Assembly (NCBI GenBank): GCA_965202875.1
Contig: OZ241870.1
Span: 1,984,001-2,048,000 of the forward strand
DNA length: 64,000 nucleotides
DNA from: HK1 sp965202875
GTDB lineage: Bacteria > Pseudomonadota > Gammaproteobacteria > HK1
Direction: 5' to 3'
Part shown: positions 24,086-32,630 of the stretch, piece by piece
Layout: the number at the start of each line of letters is the position of its first letter
How positions within the stretch are numbered: position 1 is the first letter of the stretch
The notes under the pieces: generated by a model
What the model was told of the DNA's origin: nothing
Database searches by the model: none
Seen by the model: only the letters and a program-made list of their open reading frames with translations
Translations under genes and position numbers: made by a program

Positions 24086-24458
24086 GGATGGTGGAGCTTC
24101 GCTCCCGGCTTTCGCTTCCTTGTCCGCCGCACCGGGCCGCGCGTGGACTCCGGCGCCCGTACCGGCGTCGTCACCCTCATCCAGCGCTTCGGCCCGGCCC
24201 CTGAACCCTGGACCCTGAACCTCAACGTCCACCTGCACGTCCCCTTCGTCGCCGGCGCCTGCACGTCTTCTCCCGAAGAGACGACCGGTGTCGCCGGCGC
24301 AGTCCGCCCGGGAGCAGGTGCCGACGGCGCCCGGTGGTGCGGCAGTCGCCTTCCTGGCCAAGTCATTCCTCCCTCCGGGTTTGCTGCGTCAATCGACCGG
24401 CCGGGACCTCCCCGCCGCCGGCCCGGTCACGCGCCGTTTTTTTTCGACGATCCGGACG
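24086..24458. other. Region between spoT and the protease gene
   Basis: The protease reading frame remains open through much of this stretch, but the encoded sequence is Gly/Asp/Arg-rich without recognisable features, and the probable start is at 24085. It includes the motif ccctgaaccctggaccctga near 24200, a small direct repeat. Promoter elements for the protease gene would be expected here; none was identified with confidence. Confidence 0.4.
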
Positions 24459-26723
24459 TCAGTGCCCGGTCCGTGCGATGCGGGAGACCTCCCCGATGCC
24501 GCGGATGCGCCGCATGATACGTGCGAGATGCACGCGATCGTGCACCCCGATCCCGAAGTTCAGGGTGGAGTCGAGGCCGTCCCGGTGCTCGATGTTCACG
24601 TCCTCGATGTTCGCCCCCATCTCCGCGATCGCCGACGCGACCGTCGCAAGGACGCCCTTGCGGTTGGCCATGTCGACGCGGATTTCGACCAGGAACTCGC
24701 TGTCCACCCCGGGCTCCCACGCGACCTCCACCCACCGCTCGGGCCGGTCGGAGTACTCCGCGAGGTTCTTGCAGTCGGTGGTGTGGATGACGATCCCTCT
24801 TCCCGCGCTCACGAATCCCACGACCGGATCGCCGGGGATGGGATGGCAGCACTTGCCGAAGTGCACCACCATGCCTTCCGATCCGCGGATGTAGAGCGGC
24901 GGCTGGCCGCCGGGAGCCGGATCGCTCTCCGTCGAGGGCTCCTCCCCGCTCGTGGTGAGCCGTTTCGCGACCAGCGGGGCGAGCCGCTTGCCGCTCCCGA
25001 TTTCCTCGAACAGCGCCTGGATCGATGAGAGCTTCAATTCCCGGAGCAACGCCTCCATGGCCGGTGCCGGCACGTCCTCGATCCCGGTCGACTCGACCGC
25101 CAGAGCCTGTCCGAGCAGCATCTCCCCCAGCTCGACCGCCTCCTCGCTACGCAGGCGCTTCAGATGGTTGCGGATCGCGGTGCGGGCCTTGCCGGTGGCG
25201 ACGAAGTCAAGCCAAGCCGCGTTCGGCCGGCCCCACGGCATGGTGACGATTTCGACGGTCTGGCCCGTCGAAAGCGGGGTACGCAACGGTGCGTAGCGCC
25301 CGTCCACCTTGACCGCGACGCACTGGTTGCCGACGTCGGTGTGCACCGCGTACGCGAGATCGACCGGGGTCGCCCCCCGGGGCAGCTCCATGATGTCGCC
25401 GGCCGGGGTGAACACGTAGATCTCCTTCGGGAAGAGGTCCACCTTGACGCTTTCGAGGAATTCGAGGGAATCGCCGGCGTGGGTCTGCATCTCCAGCAGG
25501 TCCCGCACCCATTCCCGCACCCTGAGCTGGGCGGTGTTGGCCCCAGGCTGTCCGGTCTTGTACATCCAGTGCGCGGCGACCCCGGACTCCGCCACCCGGT
25601 GCATTTCCTCGGTGCGGATCTGCACCTCGACCGGGGTGCCGAAGGGGCCGAACAGCGTCGTGTGCAGGGACTGGTAGCCATTTGCCTTTGGGAGTGCGAC
25701 GTAGTCCTTGAACCGCTCCGGCACCGGTTTGTACAGGCCGTGCACCATGCCCAGGACACGATAGCAGTCGTCGGGCCGCTCGACGACGATCCGGAATCCG
25801 TAGACGTCGAGCACTTCCCTGAACGACACCCGCTTGGCGCGCATCTTCCGGTACAGGCTGTAGAGATGCTTCTCCCGCCCGCCGACGCGGGCCCTGACGC
25901 CTTCCTGGCGCAGGCGCCGCTTCATCGCGGTCTCGATCTTGCCGACGACCCGCTTGCGGTGCCCGCGCGCCTTCCTGACCTGCGCGTCGAGGACCCGGTA
26001 GCGCCGCGGGTAGAGCACGCGGAAGCCGAGGTCCTCCAGCTCGATCCGGACGCTTCGAAGCCCGAGACGGTTGGCGATCGGGGCGTAGATGTCGATCGTC
26101 TCCCGCGCGATGCGGCGCCGCTTCGCAAGCGGCAGGGCGCCGAGGGTCCGCATGTTGTGCAGCCGATCCGCGAGCTTGATGAGCATGACCCGGATGTCGC
26201 GGGCCATCGCCATCAGCATCTTGCGGAAGTTCTCGGCCTGCGCCTCGGCCCGGCTCTCGAACGAGAGGTGGGTCAGCTTGCTGACCCCGTCGACGAGCTC
26301 GGCGACCGCGTCACCGAACTCGGTGGCGATCTGCGGCTTGGCGGTCGGGGTGTCCTCGATGACGTCGTGGAGGAGCGCGGCGACGATGGTCTCGTGGTCG
26401 AGGCGCATCTCCGCCAGTATCGTCGCGACCTGCACGGGATGATGGATGTAGGGCTCGCCCGAGGCCCGGTGCTGCCCGTCGTGGGCGCCGGCGCCGAACA
26501 GGAAGGCACGGTGGATGTTCTCGACTTCCGCCTGGTCGAGGTAGGCTCCGGCAACGCGGCGGAGGTCGCCGATGCGAGACCGGGAGCTCGCCGGCACCCC
26601 GGCGTCGTCGGCCGCCCGCGGCGAAGCGCGCCTGATCCGCGAAGGCGTCCGGCCGCGGGCTCCCGGCAGCGTGTGCGTACCGAAGGGGAAGCCCGCGAAG
26701 CGCCGGGACGACGGCAGCTTCAC
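24459..26723 (-). CDS. spoT: Bifunctional (p)ppGpp synthetase/hydrolase SpoT
   Basis: This 754-residue stringent-response enzyme has the HD hydrolase domain first (YIHHPVQVATILAEM, ALLHDVIEDT, with intact HD pair, and LIKLADRLHNMRTLGAL). The synthetase domain follows (VYGFRIVVERPDDCYRVLGM, KANGYQSLHTTLFG, VEVQIRTEEMHRVAESGVAAHW), then the TGS domain (EIYVFTPAGDIMELPRGATPVDLAYAVH), a zinc-finger/CC part (HFGKCCHPIPGD) and the ACT domain (VEIRVDMANRKGVLATV). It both makes and degrades (p)ppGpp. The start is GTG at 26723, two bases past the rpoZ stop, so rpoZ-spoT are cotranscribed. The N-terminal 50 residues are an unusual Arg/Ser-rich extension. Confidence 0.96.
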   Translation of the reverse strand: MKLPSSRRFAGFPFGTHTLPGARGRTPSRIRRASPRAADDAGVPASSRSRIGDLRRVAGAYLDQAEVENIHRAFLFGAGAHDGQHRASGEPYIHHPVQVATILAEMRLDHETIVAALLHDVIEDTPTAKPQIATEFGDAVAELVDGVSKLTHLSFESRAEAQAENFRKMLMAMARDIRVMLIKLADRLHNMRTLGALPLAKRRRIARETIDIYAPIANRLGLRSVRIELEDLGFRVLYPRRYRVLDAQVRKARGHRKRVVGKIETAMKRRLRQEGVRARVGGREKHLYSLYRKMRAKRVSFREVLDVYGFRIVVERPDDCYRVLGMVHGLYKPVPERFKDYVALPKANGYQSLHTTLFGPFGTPVEVQIRTEEMHRVAESGVAAHWMYKTGQPGANTAQLRVREWVRDLLEMQTHAGDSLEFLESVKVDLFPKEIYVFTPAGDIMELPRGATPVDLAYAVHTDVGNQCVAVKVDGRYAPLRTPLSTGQTVEIVTMPWGRPNAAWLDFVATGKARTAIRNHLKRLRSEEAVELGEMLLGQALAVESTGIEDVPAPAMEALLRELKLSSIQALFEEIGSGKRLAPLVAKRLTTSGEEPSTESDPAPGGQPPLYIRGSEGMVVHFGKCCHPIPGDPVVGFVSAGRGIVIHTTDCKNLAEYSDRPERWVEVAWEPGVDSEFLVEIRVDMANRKGVLATVASAIAEMGANIEDVNIEHRDGLDSTLNFGIGVHDRVHLARIMRRIRGIGEVSRIARTGH

Positions 26724-26725
26724 CG

Positions 26726-26986
26726 TCAGATGCCGTCGAAGGAAGGCCCCTCATCCCGCGTCTCGACCTTGGGGAGAACAGGCTCCGGCGCTTCGTCCAG
26801 GATGCGTTTGTCCACCAGTCCGTCGGCGATCTCGCGAAGCGCGATCACCGTGGCCTTGTCCTTCTCGTACGGGACGAGCAGCGGCGAGCCGCGGACGATC
26901 TGGCGCGCGCGCTTCGTCGCGACGAGCACCAGCTCGAAGCGGTTGGGGATCTTCCCGATACAGTCTTCGACCGTCACCCTAGCCAT
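26726..26986 (-). CDS. rpoZ: RNA polymerase omega subunit
   Basis: This 86-residue protein starts MARVTVEDCIGKIPNRFELVLVATKRARQI, the classic omega sequence, followed by ATVIALREIADGLV. Omega helps assemble the RNA polymerase beta-prime subunit and in proteobacteria forms one of the ppGpp sites, which fits its pairing with spoT. The ATG at 26986 matches the family; the frame extends to 27022 without a ribosome site. No gmk gene precedes it; the next gene upstream belongs to the catabolic cluster, 129 bp away. Confidence 0.97.
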   Translation of the reverse strand: MARVTVEDCIGKIPNRFELVLVATKRARQIVRGSPLLVPYEKDKATVIALREIADGLVDKRILDEAPEPVLPKVETRDEGPSFDGI

Positions 26987-27115
26987 GTTCTGCTCCGCGG
27001 ATCGTTTGAAAACGGGCGGCAAGTCTACTCAAAGAAGTCGCGCGGAAGCCAGGAGCCCCGGGCCCGTCACCGGCGCCACGCCGATCGCGAACCCGGCGCC
27101 GCTCGACTTGCCGGC

Positions 27116-28288
27116 CTACTTGTAGAAAAGCTCCCGCGGATAGTCGCTCAGCAGCTCGTAGCCGGTCTCGGTGACCACGAGGCATTCGCTGAACACCACG
27201 CCTCCCCGGTGGGGGATCTTCAGGTCGGGGATGTAGTGGAAGCACATCCCCGGCTCCAGCACCAGCGGATCGTCCTCGTTGATGCTCATGATGCGGCCTT
27301 CGCCCCAGTCGGGGGGGAAGCCGATCCCGATCGAGTAGCCGAGCCGGTGCTCGAAGGCTTCGCCGAGGCCGGCCTTGCGTATCACTTCCCGGCCGGCGCG
27401 ATCGACCTCGTGCGAGGTGGCGCCGGTGCGGGTCGCGGCCTTCGCCGCCTCCAGCGCGTCGCGCGAGGCTTCCGCCATCGAGATCCACATCGGATCCGGC
27501 TTCCCGACGACCACGGTGCGCGAGAGCATGCAGTTGTAGCGGTTGTGGGTGCCGCCGCCCTCCATGTACACGACGTCGTTGTCGGCGACCGGGCGCCGTT
27601 CCGCGCACTCGAAGGCGAGGCCCGCCTGCGGACCGGCGACGAACTGGGCGGAGTGGCCGAGGTATTCGCTGCCGGCACGGTGCATCGCCTCGTGGGCGGC
27701 GGCGGAGATCTCGGTCTCCAGAACGCCGGGGCGCACCGCCTCGATCGCCGCCTCGATGGACGCGGCGCAATAGCGGCCCGCCTCGCGGATGTACCCGATC
27801 TCCGCCGGCGACTTGCGCTTGCGCACCTCTTCGACGATTCCCGAGCAATCGACGAGATCGTCGACGCCGAGGCGGGCGATCAGCTTCTTGTAGCGCCCTG
27901 CCGGGAAGAACCAGGCGTCGTCCTGGTTGCCGATGCGCCGGCCGAGCAGACCGTAGTCCGCGAGCACGCGCCAGGTGGCTTCGTCCGGGTCCTCGGTGTC
28001 CATGTAGCCGACGACGTGCTCGAGGCAACTGTCGATGCGCGCCTTGTGGCGGATGAGGCCGCGGGTGAGCAGGATCGGCGGATGATCGAGCGGGACCACC
28101 AGGAGCTGGTAGGTAAAGTAGCCGAGGCTGTGGTAGCCGGTGAGGTAGACGATGTTCTCCGGCACGGTGGTGAGCATGACCTCGACACCCGCTGCGTCCA
28201 CCCCGCGCCTGACCGCGGCGAGCCGTTTCCCGTATTCCTCGTCGCTGAACGGGAGCGGACTGCGGGCCATGGGGCTCTCGGTGCTCAT
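27116..28288 (-). CDS. M24-family (creatinase/ectoine-hydrolase-like) enzyme with replaced metal ligands
   Basis: This 390-residue protein has the creatinase N-terminal domain (VMLTTVPENIVYLTGYHSLGYFTYQ) and the pita-bread C-terminal fold (LEPGMCFHYIPDL, TGYELLSDYPREL). Aligning to methionine/proline aminopeptidases, the two ligand aspartates become Glu and Met (VYMEGGGTHNRYNCMLSRT), the ligand His becomes Tyr (RLGYSIGIGF) and one Glu becomes Ile (YIPD); only the last Glu (FSECLVV) remains. Metal-free members such as creatinase hydrolyse C-N bonds, and DoeA/EutD-type ectoine hydrolases are another close comparison. It follows the importer ATPase gene by 14 bp, so its substrate is probably what that importer brings in. 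The ATG follows GGGGAGA. Confidence 0.8.
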   Translation of the reverse strand: MSTESPMARSPLPFSDEEYGKRLAAVRRGVDAAGVEVMLTTVPENIVYLTGYHSLGYFTYQLLVVPLDHPPILLTRGLIRHKARIDSCLEHVVGYMDTEDPDEATWRVLADYGLLGRRIGNQDDAWFFPAGRYKKLIARLGVDDLVDCSGIVEEVRKRKSPAEIGYIREAGRYCAASIEAAIEAVRPGVLETEISAAAHEAMHRAGSEYLGHSAQFVAGPQAGLAFECAERRPVADNDVVYMEGGGTHNRYNCMLSRTVVVGKPDPMWISMAEASRDALEAAKAATRTGATSHEVDRAGREVIRKAGLGEAFEHRLGYSIGIGFPPDWGEGRIMSINEDDPLVLEPGMCFHYIPDLKIPHRGGVVFSECLVVTETGYELLSDYPRELFYK

Positions 28289-28302
28289 CGCGGATTCTCC
28301 CC

Positions 28303-29088
28303 TCAGAAGTAGAAGTCGGTGAACCCGGCGAGGAAACCCTTGGTGCGCTCCTGCTGCGGGTGCTTGAGCACCTCGTCGGGCGTTCCCTGCTCGTGGATGA
28401 CGCCATCGTGCAGGAACAGCACCTGTCTGGCGAGATGGTAGGCGAACCCCAGCTCGTGGGTGACGACGATCATCGTCATGCCCTCGGCGCTCAGGTCGCG
28501 CATCGCGTTCAGCACCTCCCCCACCAGCTCCGGGTCGAGCGACGAGGTGACCTCGTCGAACAGCATCACGTCGGGCTTCATCGCGAGCGCCCGGGCGATC
28601 GCGACACGCTGCTGCTGCCCGCCGGACAGCCGTGACGGATACTGATCCGCCTTCTCCAGCAGGCCGACCTTGTCCAGGTTCTCCATCGCCCGCTCCGCTG
28701 CCGCCTCCTTGCCGATCCGGAGGACCGTCACCGGCCCTTCCATGACGTTCTCGAGCACCGTCATGTGGGGGAAGAGGTTGAATTGCTGGAACACCATGCC
28801 GACGTGGGTCCGCACCTGGACCAGCTCGCGCTCCTGGTAGCTGAAGGTGGGCGCCCCGTGCAGCGTCCCGGATTTCTTGCCGATGATCCTCCCCTGCAGC
28901 TCGATGCGTCCTGCGCTCGGGTATTCCATGAAGTTCAGGCACCGCAGGAAGGTGCTCTTGCCCGACCCGCTGGACCCGATCATGCAGATCATCTCTCCGC
29001 GCTGGACCTCCAGATCCACGCCTTGCAGCACGTGGTGGTCACCGAAGTACTTGTGCAGGCCGTTCACCCGCAGGATCGGCTCGCTCAC
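28303..29088 (-). CDS. Polar amino-acid-type ABC transporter ATP-binding protein
   Basis: This 261-residue GlnQ/HisP-type ATPase has Walker A GSSGSGKSTFLRC near residue 36, Q-loop VFQQFNLFPHMTVLENV, signature RLSGGQQQRVAIARAL, Walker B VMLFDEVTSSLDPE and switch His VVTHELGFAYHLA. A short insert (residues about 70-90, KKSGTLHGAPTFSYQ) is longer than in GlnQ. It starts with GTG at 29088, overlapping the permease stop (GTGA), and is followed at 14 bp by the M24 enzyme gene. It drives import of the compound captured by the binding protein. Confidence 0.94.
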   Translation of the reverse strand: MSEPILRVNGLHKYFGDHHVLQGVDLEVQRGEMICMIGSSGSGKSTFLRCLNFMEYPSAGRIELQGRIIGKKSGTLHGAPTFSYQERELVQVRTHVGMVFQQFNLFPHMTVLENVMEGPVTVLRIGKEAAAERAMENLDKVGLLEKADQYPSRLSGGQQQRVAIARALAMKPDVMLFDEVTSSLDPELVGEVLNAMRDLSAEGMTMIVVTHELGFAYHLARQVLFLHDGVIHEQGTPDEVLKHPQQERTKGFLAGFTDFYF

Positions 29089-29765
29089 AGCTTCACCTCT
29101 TCGTCGATGCGGAACCGGCGTTCCAGCCCGTAGGTGCAGAGCACCAGCGGATAGATGGCGAGAAAATAGATGACCGCCACCGCCGTGTAGACCTCGAAGG
29201 GGCGGTAGATCGCGTTCGCGAGCTGTTCGCCCTGCCACATCAGGTCGGCGACGGCGATGGTGGACGCGAGCGAGGTCGCCTTGACCGCCTCGATCATCCG
29301 GTTGGCAAAGGCCGGGATCATGCGCCGGACCGCGACCGGCAGGACGATCCTGCGCATCACCTGGAAGTACCCCATCCCGATCGCGCGGCCCGCCTCCCAC
29401 TGGCCGCGCTCGATGGACTGGATGCCGCCACGGAAGATCTCCGCCGAGTAGGCGGTGATGTTGAGGCCGATGCCGAAGACCGCGGCAAGGAAGGGTTCGA
29501 GCTGGCCGCCGACCAGCACCGGGAAGGCGTAGAAGAACCACACCACCTGCACCAGGATGGGCGTATTGCGGAACACCTCGATGAAACACGTGGCCGGCCA
29601 GTTGAAGATGCGGCGCTTCGAGTAGCGCATCGCCCCGATCACCACCCCGCCGAGGAGGGCGCCGGCGATGATGATCGCGCTCAGCTCGGCCGTGACCAGC
29701 AGGCCCTCCGCGAAGCTCCTCCAGTACTGGGGCATCTCGCCCCAGCGCCATTGGAATTCAGGCAT
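29085..29765 (-). CDS. Polar amino-acid-type ABC transporter permease (HisM/GlnP class)
   Basis: This 226-residue membrane protein has about five helices and the HisMQ EAA loop (SIERGQWEAGRAIGMGYFQVMRRIVLPVAVRRMIPAF). The N-terminal ELSAIIIAGALLGGVVIGAMR and the FIEVFRNTPILVQVVWFFYA motif are diagnostic. It pairs with the preceding permease as a heterodimer, as in EhuC/EhuD or HisQ/HisM. The stop overlaps the ATPase start and only 12 bp separate it from the first permease. Confidence 0.94.
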   Translation of the reverse strand: MPEFQWRWGEMPQYWRSFAEGLLVTAELSAIIIAGALLGGVVIGAMRYSKRRIFNWPATCFIEVFRNTPILVQVVWFFYAFPVLVGGQLEPFLAAVFGIGLNITAYSAEIFRGGIQSIERGQWEAGRAIGMGYFQVMRRIVLPVAVRRMIPAFANRMIEAVKATSLASTIAVADLMWQGEQLANAIYRPFEVYTAVAVIYFLAIYPLVLCTYGLERRFRIDEEVKL

Positions 29766-29777
29766 CGGCGGCGCCCC

Positions 29778-30449
29778 CTACGTTCTCGCCGCGTCGAGGC
29801 GGGTCTCGACGTAGCGTATGGAGAAGGACGCGATGGTGAGCATGACGAAGTAGAACGCGGCCACCAGGGTGAAGATCTCCAGCGGGCGGTAGAGCTGCGC
29901 GCTCAGCACCAGCGCCTTGTACAGCAGCTCGCCGTAGGTGATCACCGACGCCTGGGTGGTGGTCTTCATCAGCTCGAAGCTGCGCTCCAGGAAGGGCGGC
30001 ACCATGCGCCGGACCGCCTGGGGCAGGATGATGCGCACCATGAGCTGCGGGAGGTTCATCCCCAGGGCCTTGCCGCCCTCCCACTGGCTGCGGTCGATCG
30101 ACACGATCCCGGCCCGGTAGACCTCGGCCATGAACGCTCCGGTCTGGAAGCCGAGGGTGATGATCGCCGCCGTGTACGGGTCGAAGGCGACCCCGATGAC
30201 GATGGGCAGGGCGTAGTAGCACCAGAACAGCAGAACCAGCACCGGGGTGGCGCGGAAGAATTCGATGATCGCGATCGCCGGCGCCTTCACGAACCAGAAG
30301 CGCGAGAGGCGCATCAGGGCCAGCCCCAGGCCGATGACGATCCCCAGGCCCAGCGAAGAGAATCCGATCTTGAGGGTTCCGAGGAAGCCCTCCCACAACA
30401 CGTCCCGGTAGTTCAGGACGAAAGCGAAGTCCCACTCGTAGACTGGCAT
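29778..30449 (-). CDS. Polar amino-acid-type ABC transporter permease (HisQ/GlnP class)
   Basis: This 223-residue membrane protein resembles its partner, with GFLGTLKIGFSSLGLGIVIGLGLAL, the IEFFRATPVLVLLFWCYYALP motif and the EAA loop (SIDRSQWEGGKALGMNLPQLMVRIILPQAVRRMVP). It forms the channel together with the next gene product. The ATG at 30449 gives the normal length. A 7-bp stem-loop lies between it and the binding-protein gene. Confidence 0.94.
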   Translation of the reverse strand: MPVYEWDFAFVLNYRDVLWEGFLGTLKIGFSSLGLGIVIGLGLALMRLSRFWFVKAPAIAIIEFFRATPVLVLLFWCYYALPIVIGVAFDPYTAAIITLGFQTGAFMAEVYRAGIVSIDRSQWEGGKALGMNLPQLMVRIILPQAVRRMVPPFLERSFELMKTTTQASVITYGELLYKALVLSAQLYRPLEIFTLVAAFYFVMLTIASFSIRYVETRLDAART

Positions 30450-30462
30450 GGACCCGGTTCCG

Positions 30463-30482
30463 CGGCCGGTACGCGCCGGCCG
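30463..30482 (-). terminator. Stem-loop between binding-protein and permease genes
   Basis: CGGCCGG (30463-30469), loop TACGCG, CCGGCCG (30476-30482). It lies in the 98-bp gap after the binding-protein gene on the minus strand. As with the first transporter, such a hairpin could stabilise or attenuate the mRNA to favour the binding protein. Confidence 0.4.
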
Positions 30483-30547
30483 TCACCGCTGCGCGGCGAA
30501 GGATGCCGCCGGGGCGTCCCGTGCCGGACCGCCCCGGCGCCGCTGCC

Positions 30548-31375
30548 TCACTGCATCTCGGTGAGCTTGATGGTCGGTGCCAGCATCGGGTCCATGCCGC
30601 GGGACTCGATGAAATCCCTGTACACCTTCGCCGTCTGCCCCCGGTGGTAGTAGTAGTCGACCGCGATCGACAGCCAGTCACGCCACTGCTTGTCGGGCTC
30701 CTTGCGGATGCCGATGCTCGTGGTCGATGCGCTTGGCGGCTTGGGGATCACCACCTTGTGTTCGCCGAGCTGCTCGCGGGCGGTGAAGGCCAGCGACTGG
30801 GCGGAGCCGCCCACCGCGTGCACGCGGCCGGCGAAGTAGTTCGCGAGCGCCTCCGCGTAGGTCTTCGCGCGGACGACGTCCGCATTCGGCAGCAACCCGG
30901 TGATGGCGCGATCGTTCGAGGTGCCGAGCGCCACCGAGATCTTCCTGTCGGGGGAGTCGAGCTCGGCCCACGTGGAGATCGTGCTGCTCTTCGGCACCAT
31001 GATGCCGACCGCGTAGTAGAGCAGGGTCCCGCTCGCGAAATCGATGGCGAGCGCGCGTTGCGGGGTCGCGTCGAGGGCGACGACCATGTCGAACTGGTTG
31101 GCCTGGAGGCCGGCCACCGCGTTGCCCCAGGTCGTCTCGACGCATTTCCAGTCGACCTTCAGCTCCTCGGCGAGCAACGCGGCGATGCCGGGCCCGATGC
31201 CGCTCCACTCGCCCGTCTTCGGGTCGCGGTAGTACCAGGGCTCGCTCGGCGCACAGCCGACGCGGATCATCTTCTCGGCCTTGATCTGCTCCCAGGTGGA
31301 CTGGGCCGATGCGCTCACGGAGCCGATCGATAATCCCGCGGTGAGTACCGAGGCAAGCAGGTATCTGATTTTCAT
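30548..31375 (-). CDS. Periplasmic amino-acid-type substrate-binding protein
   Basis: This 275-residue family-3 binding protein has a Sec signal (MKIRYLLASVLTAGLSIGS, cleavage near SASAQS-TW) and the fold markers MIRVGCAPSEPWYYRD, GIGPGIAALLAEELKVDWKCV and FDMVVALDATPQRALAIDFA, the last with the ligand-carboxylate Arg. It delivers a small zwitterion to the permeases downstream. Neighbouring enzymes suggest an unusual imino acid, ectoine-like or hydroxyproline-like compound, but this is inferred. It heads the minus-strand operon (binding protein, two permeases, ATPase, M24 enzyme). Confidence 0.93.
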   Translation of the reverse strand: MKIRYLLASVLTAGLSIGSVSASAQSTWEQIKAEKMIRVGCAPSEPWYYRDPKTGEWSGIGPGIAALLAEELKVDWKCVETTWGNAVAGLQANQFDMVVALDATPQRALAIDFASGTLLYYAVGIMVPKSSTISTWAELDSPDRKISVALGTSNDRAITGLLPNADVVRAKTYAEALANYFAGRVHAVGGSAQSLAFTAREQLGEHKVVIPKPPSASTTSIGIRKEPDKQWRDWLSIAVDYYYHRGQTAKVYRDFIESRGMDPMLAPTIKLTEMQ

Positions 31376-31701
31376 TGGTTTTTTCCTCCGTTGGTCCCTT
31401 ACCCAAAATCTTCGACAAAACGACGAAGAATGATCCGCCGCCCGGCTTCCGATTCCCTGATGCCGGATTCCCGGGAGCGGCGCCTGGTTCCGGCTATGCC
31501 GAGTTGAGGCAAATGACCCGCCGAAATGGGGCGGGTCGGTCTCAAGACTGCCACCAGATGGGCCGGGAATCCACTCCGATCACCCGCGTGCCGGCCCGGG
31601 TCCGGAAGCGGGTGGGTCGTGAAGCCGGTTCGGGGATTGTCCGATTCCGAACCGGTGCGCTAAGGTGCGGGCGTCCAACACCGCAACCGCCGGAGGCGCG
31701 C
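31376..31701. other. Divergent regulatory region of the catabolic cluster
   Basis: These 326 bases separate the importer operon (minus) from the enzyme operon (plus) and hold no gene. Coordinated control of both operons from here is likely. The clearest element is the palindrome at 31515-31537. No dedicated regulator gene is next to it in the window. Confidence 0.5.
31515..31537. promoter_or_regulatory. 8-bp inverted repeat, possible operator
   Basis: GACCCGCC (31515-31522), spacer GAAATGG, GGCGGGTC (31530-31537) is a perfect inverted repeat in the divergent intergenic region, 140 bp before the binding-protein start and about 165 bp before the racemase-like gene. It could be an operator or simply a hairpin. 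Confidence 0.35.
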
Positions 31702-32460
31702 ATGCACACCTTGCCGATTCGGATGGGCGTGCTGGTGCCGTCCCTCGATCCAGTGGTCGAGCACGACTTCCAGCGCTTTCTGCCCCACGCGGCGTCCTTC
31801 CACGTCGGCCGGCTGGATCAGCCGGCGAACTCGAAGACGGCCAGCGACGAGGGGCTGGCGCGGATGTGCGGCCAGGCGCCGGAGAAGGCGCGCGCGCTGG
31901 CGGATCTCGGCGCGGAGCTGATCGCGTTCTGCTGCACCAGCGCGAGCTTCCTCCGCGGTCCCGGCTGGGATCTTGAACTCGCCGGGCGGATCGAGGCCGC
32001 GGCGGGGGTGCCGGCGCTGACCACGTCGACCGCGGTGGCCGAGGCGCTCACCCACCTCGGGATCACCCGTGCATTCATGGTCACGCCCTACCGCCGGGAC
32101 GTCAACCGCCGCGAGCAGGCCTTCTTCCGCGCCCACGGCGTCGAGATTCCCGCCTTCACGTCGTTCGAGTGCGCACACAGCCACGAGATCGACAAGATCA
32201 CGCCGCGGACCCTCATCGAGCGCGTGCTCGCCGAACGGGCGGGCATCGCCGCGTGTGACGGGGTGTTCGTGAGCTGCACCGCGTTGCGTGCGATGGAGAC
32301 CATCCCGCACCTCGAAGAGGTCCTCGGCACACCGGTGGCGAGCTCGAACGCGGCCATGATGTGGGCGGCGCTGCAACGACTGGGGGTCGACTCCCGCGGC
32401 GTGCGGGCCGGACGGCTTTTCGAAGATTTCGGGTCGCCGCGTCCGGCGCGGGTCGCCTGA
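31702..32460 (+). CDS. Asp/Glu racemase-superfamily protein (maleate isomerase/EutA-like)
   Basis: This 252-residue protein begins MHTLPIRMGVLVPSLDPVVEHDFQ. It carries the two cysteines placed as in Asp/Glu racemase, maleate cis-trans isomerase and arylmalonate decarboxylase: AFCCTSASFLRGPGWD and FVSCTALRAMETIPHLEE. EutA of ectoine utilisation clusters belongs here. The exact reaction (isomerisation, racemisation or decarboxylation) is not readable. The start ATG at 31702 fits the family; longer in-frame upstream sequence has no matching content. It is the first gene of the plus-strand enzyme operon. Confidence 0.85.
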   Translation: MHTLPIRMGVLVPSLDPVVEHDFQRFLPHAASFHVGRLDQPANSKTASDEGLARMCGQAPEKARALADLGAELIAFCCTSASFLRGPGWDLELAGRIEAAAGVPALTTSTAVAEALTHLGITRAFMVTPYRRDVNRREQAFFRAHGVEIPAFTSFECAHSHEIDKITPRTLIERVLAERAGIAACDGVFVSCTALRAMETIPHLEEVLGTPVASSNAAMMWAALQRLGVDSRGVRAGRLFEDFGSPRPARVA

Positions 32461-32630
32461 GAAGCCGGCGGAGAATGGGCGATCTCCGGGCAGATCCCGG
32501 GACGGGCCCCCTGTCGAGAAGGTCTGCGCAGCGGCGTCCGGGAGGGCCGTTCGCGCCGGGGTGCTCTTGACCGGCCCCGGTCCACGCGATGGCTTCCCCG
32601 CCGTGCCGGGACCACCGAAAGGAGCGGGAG

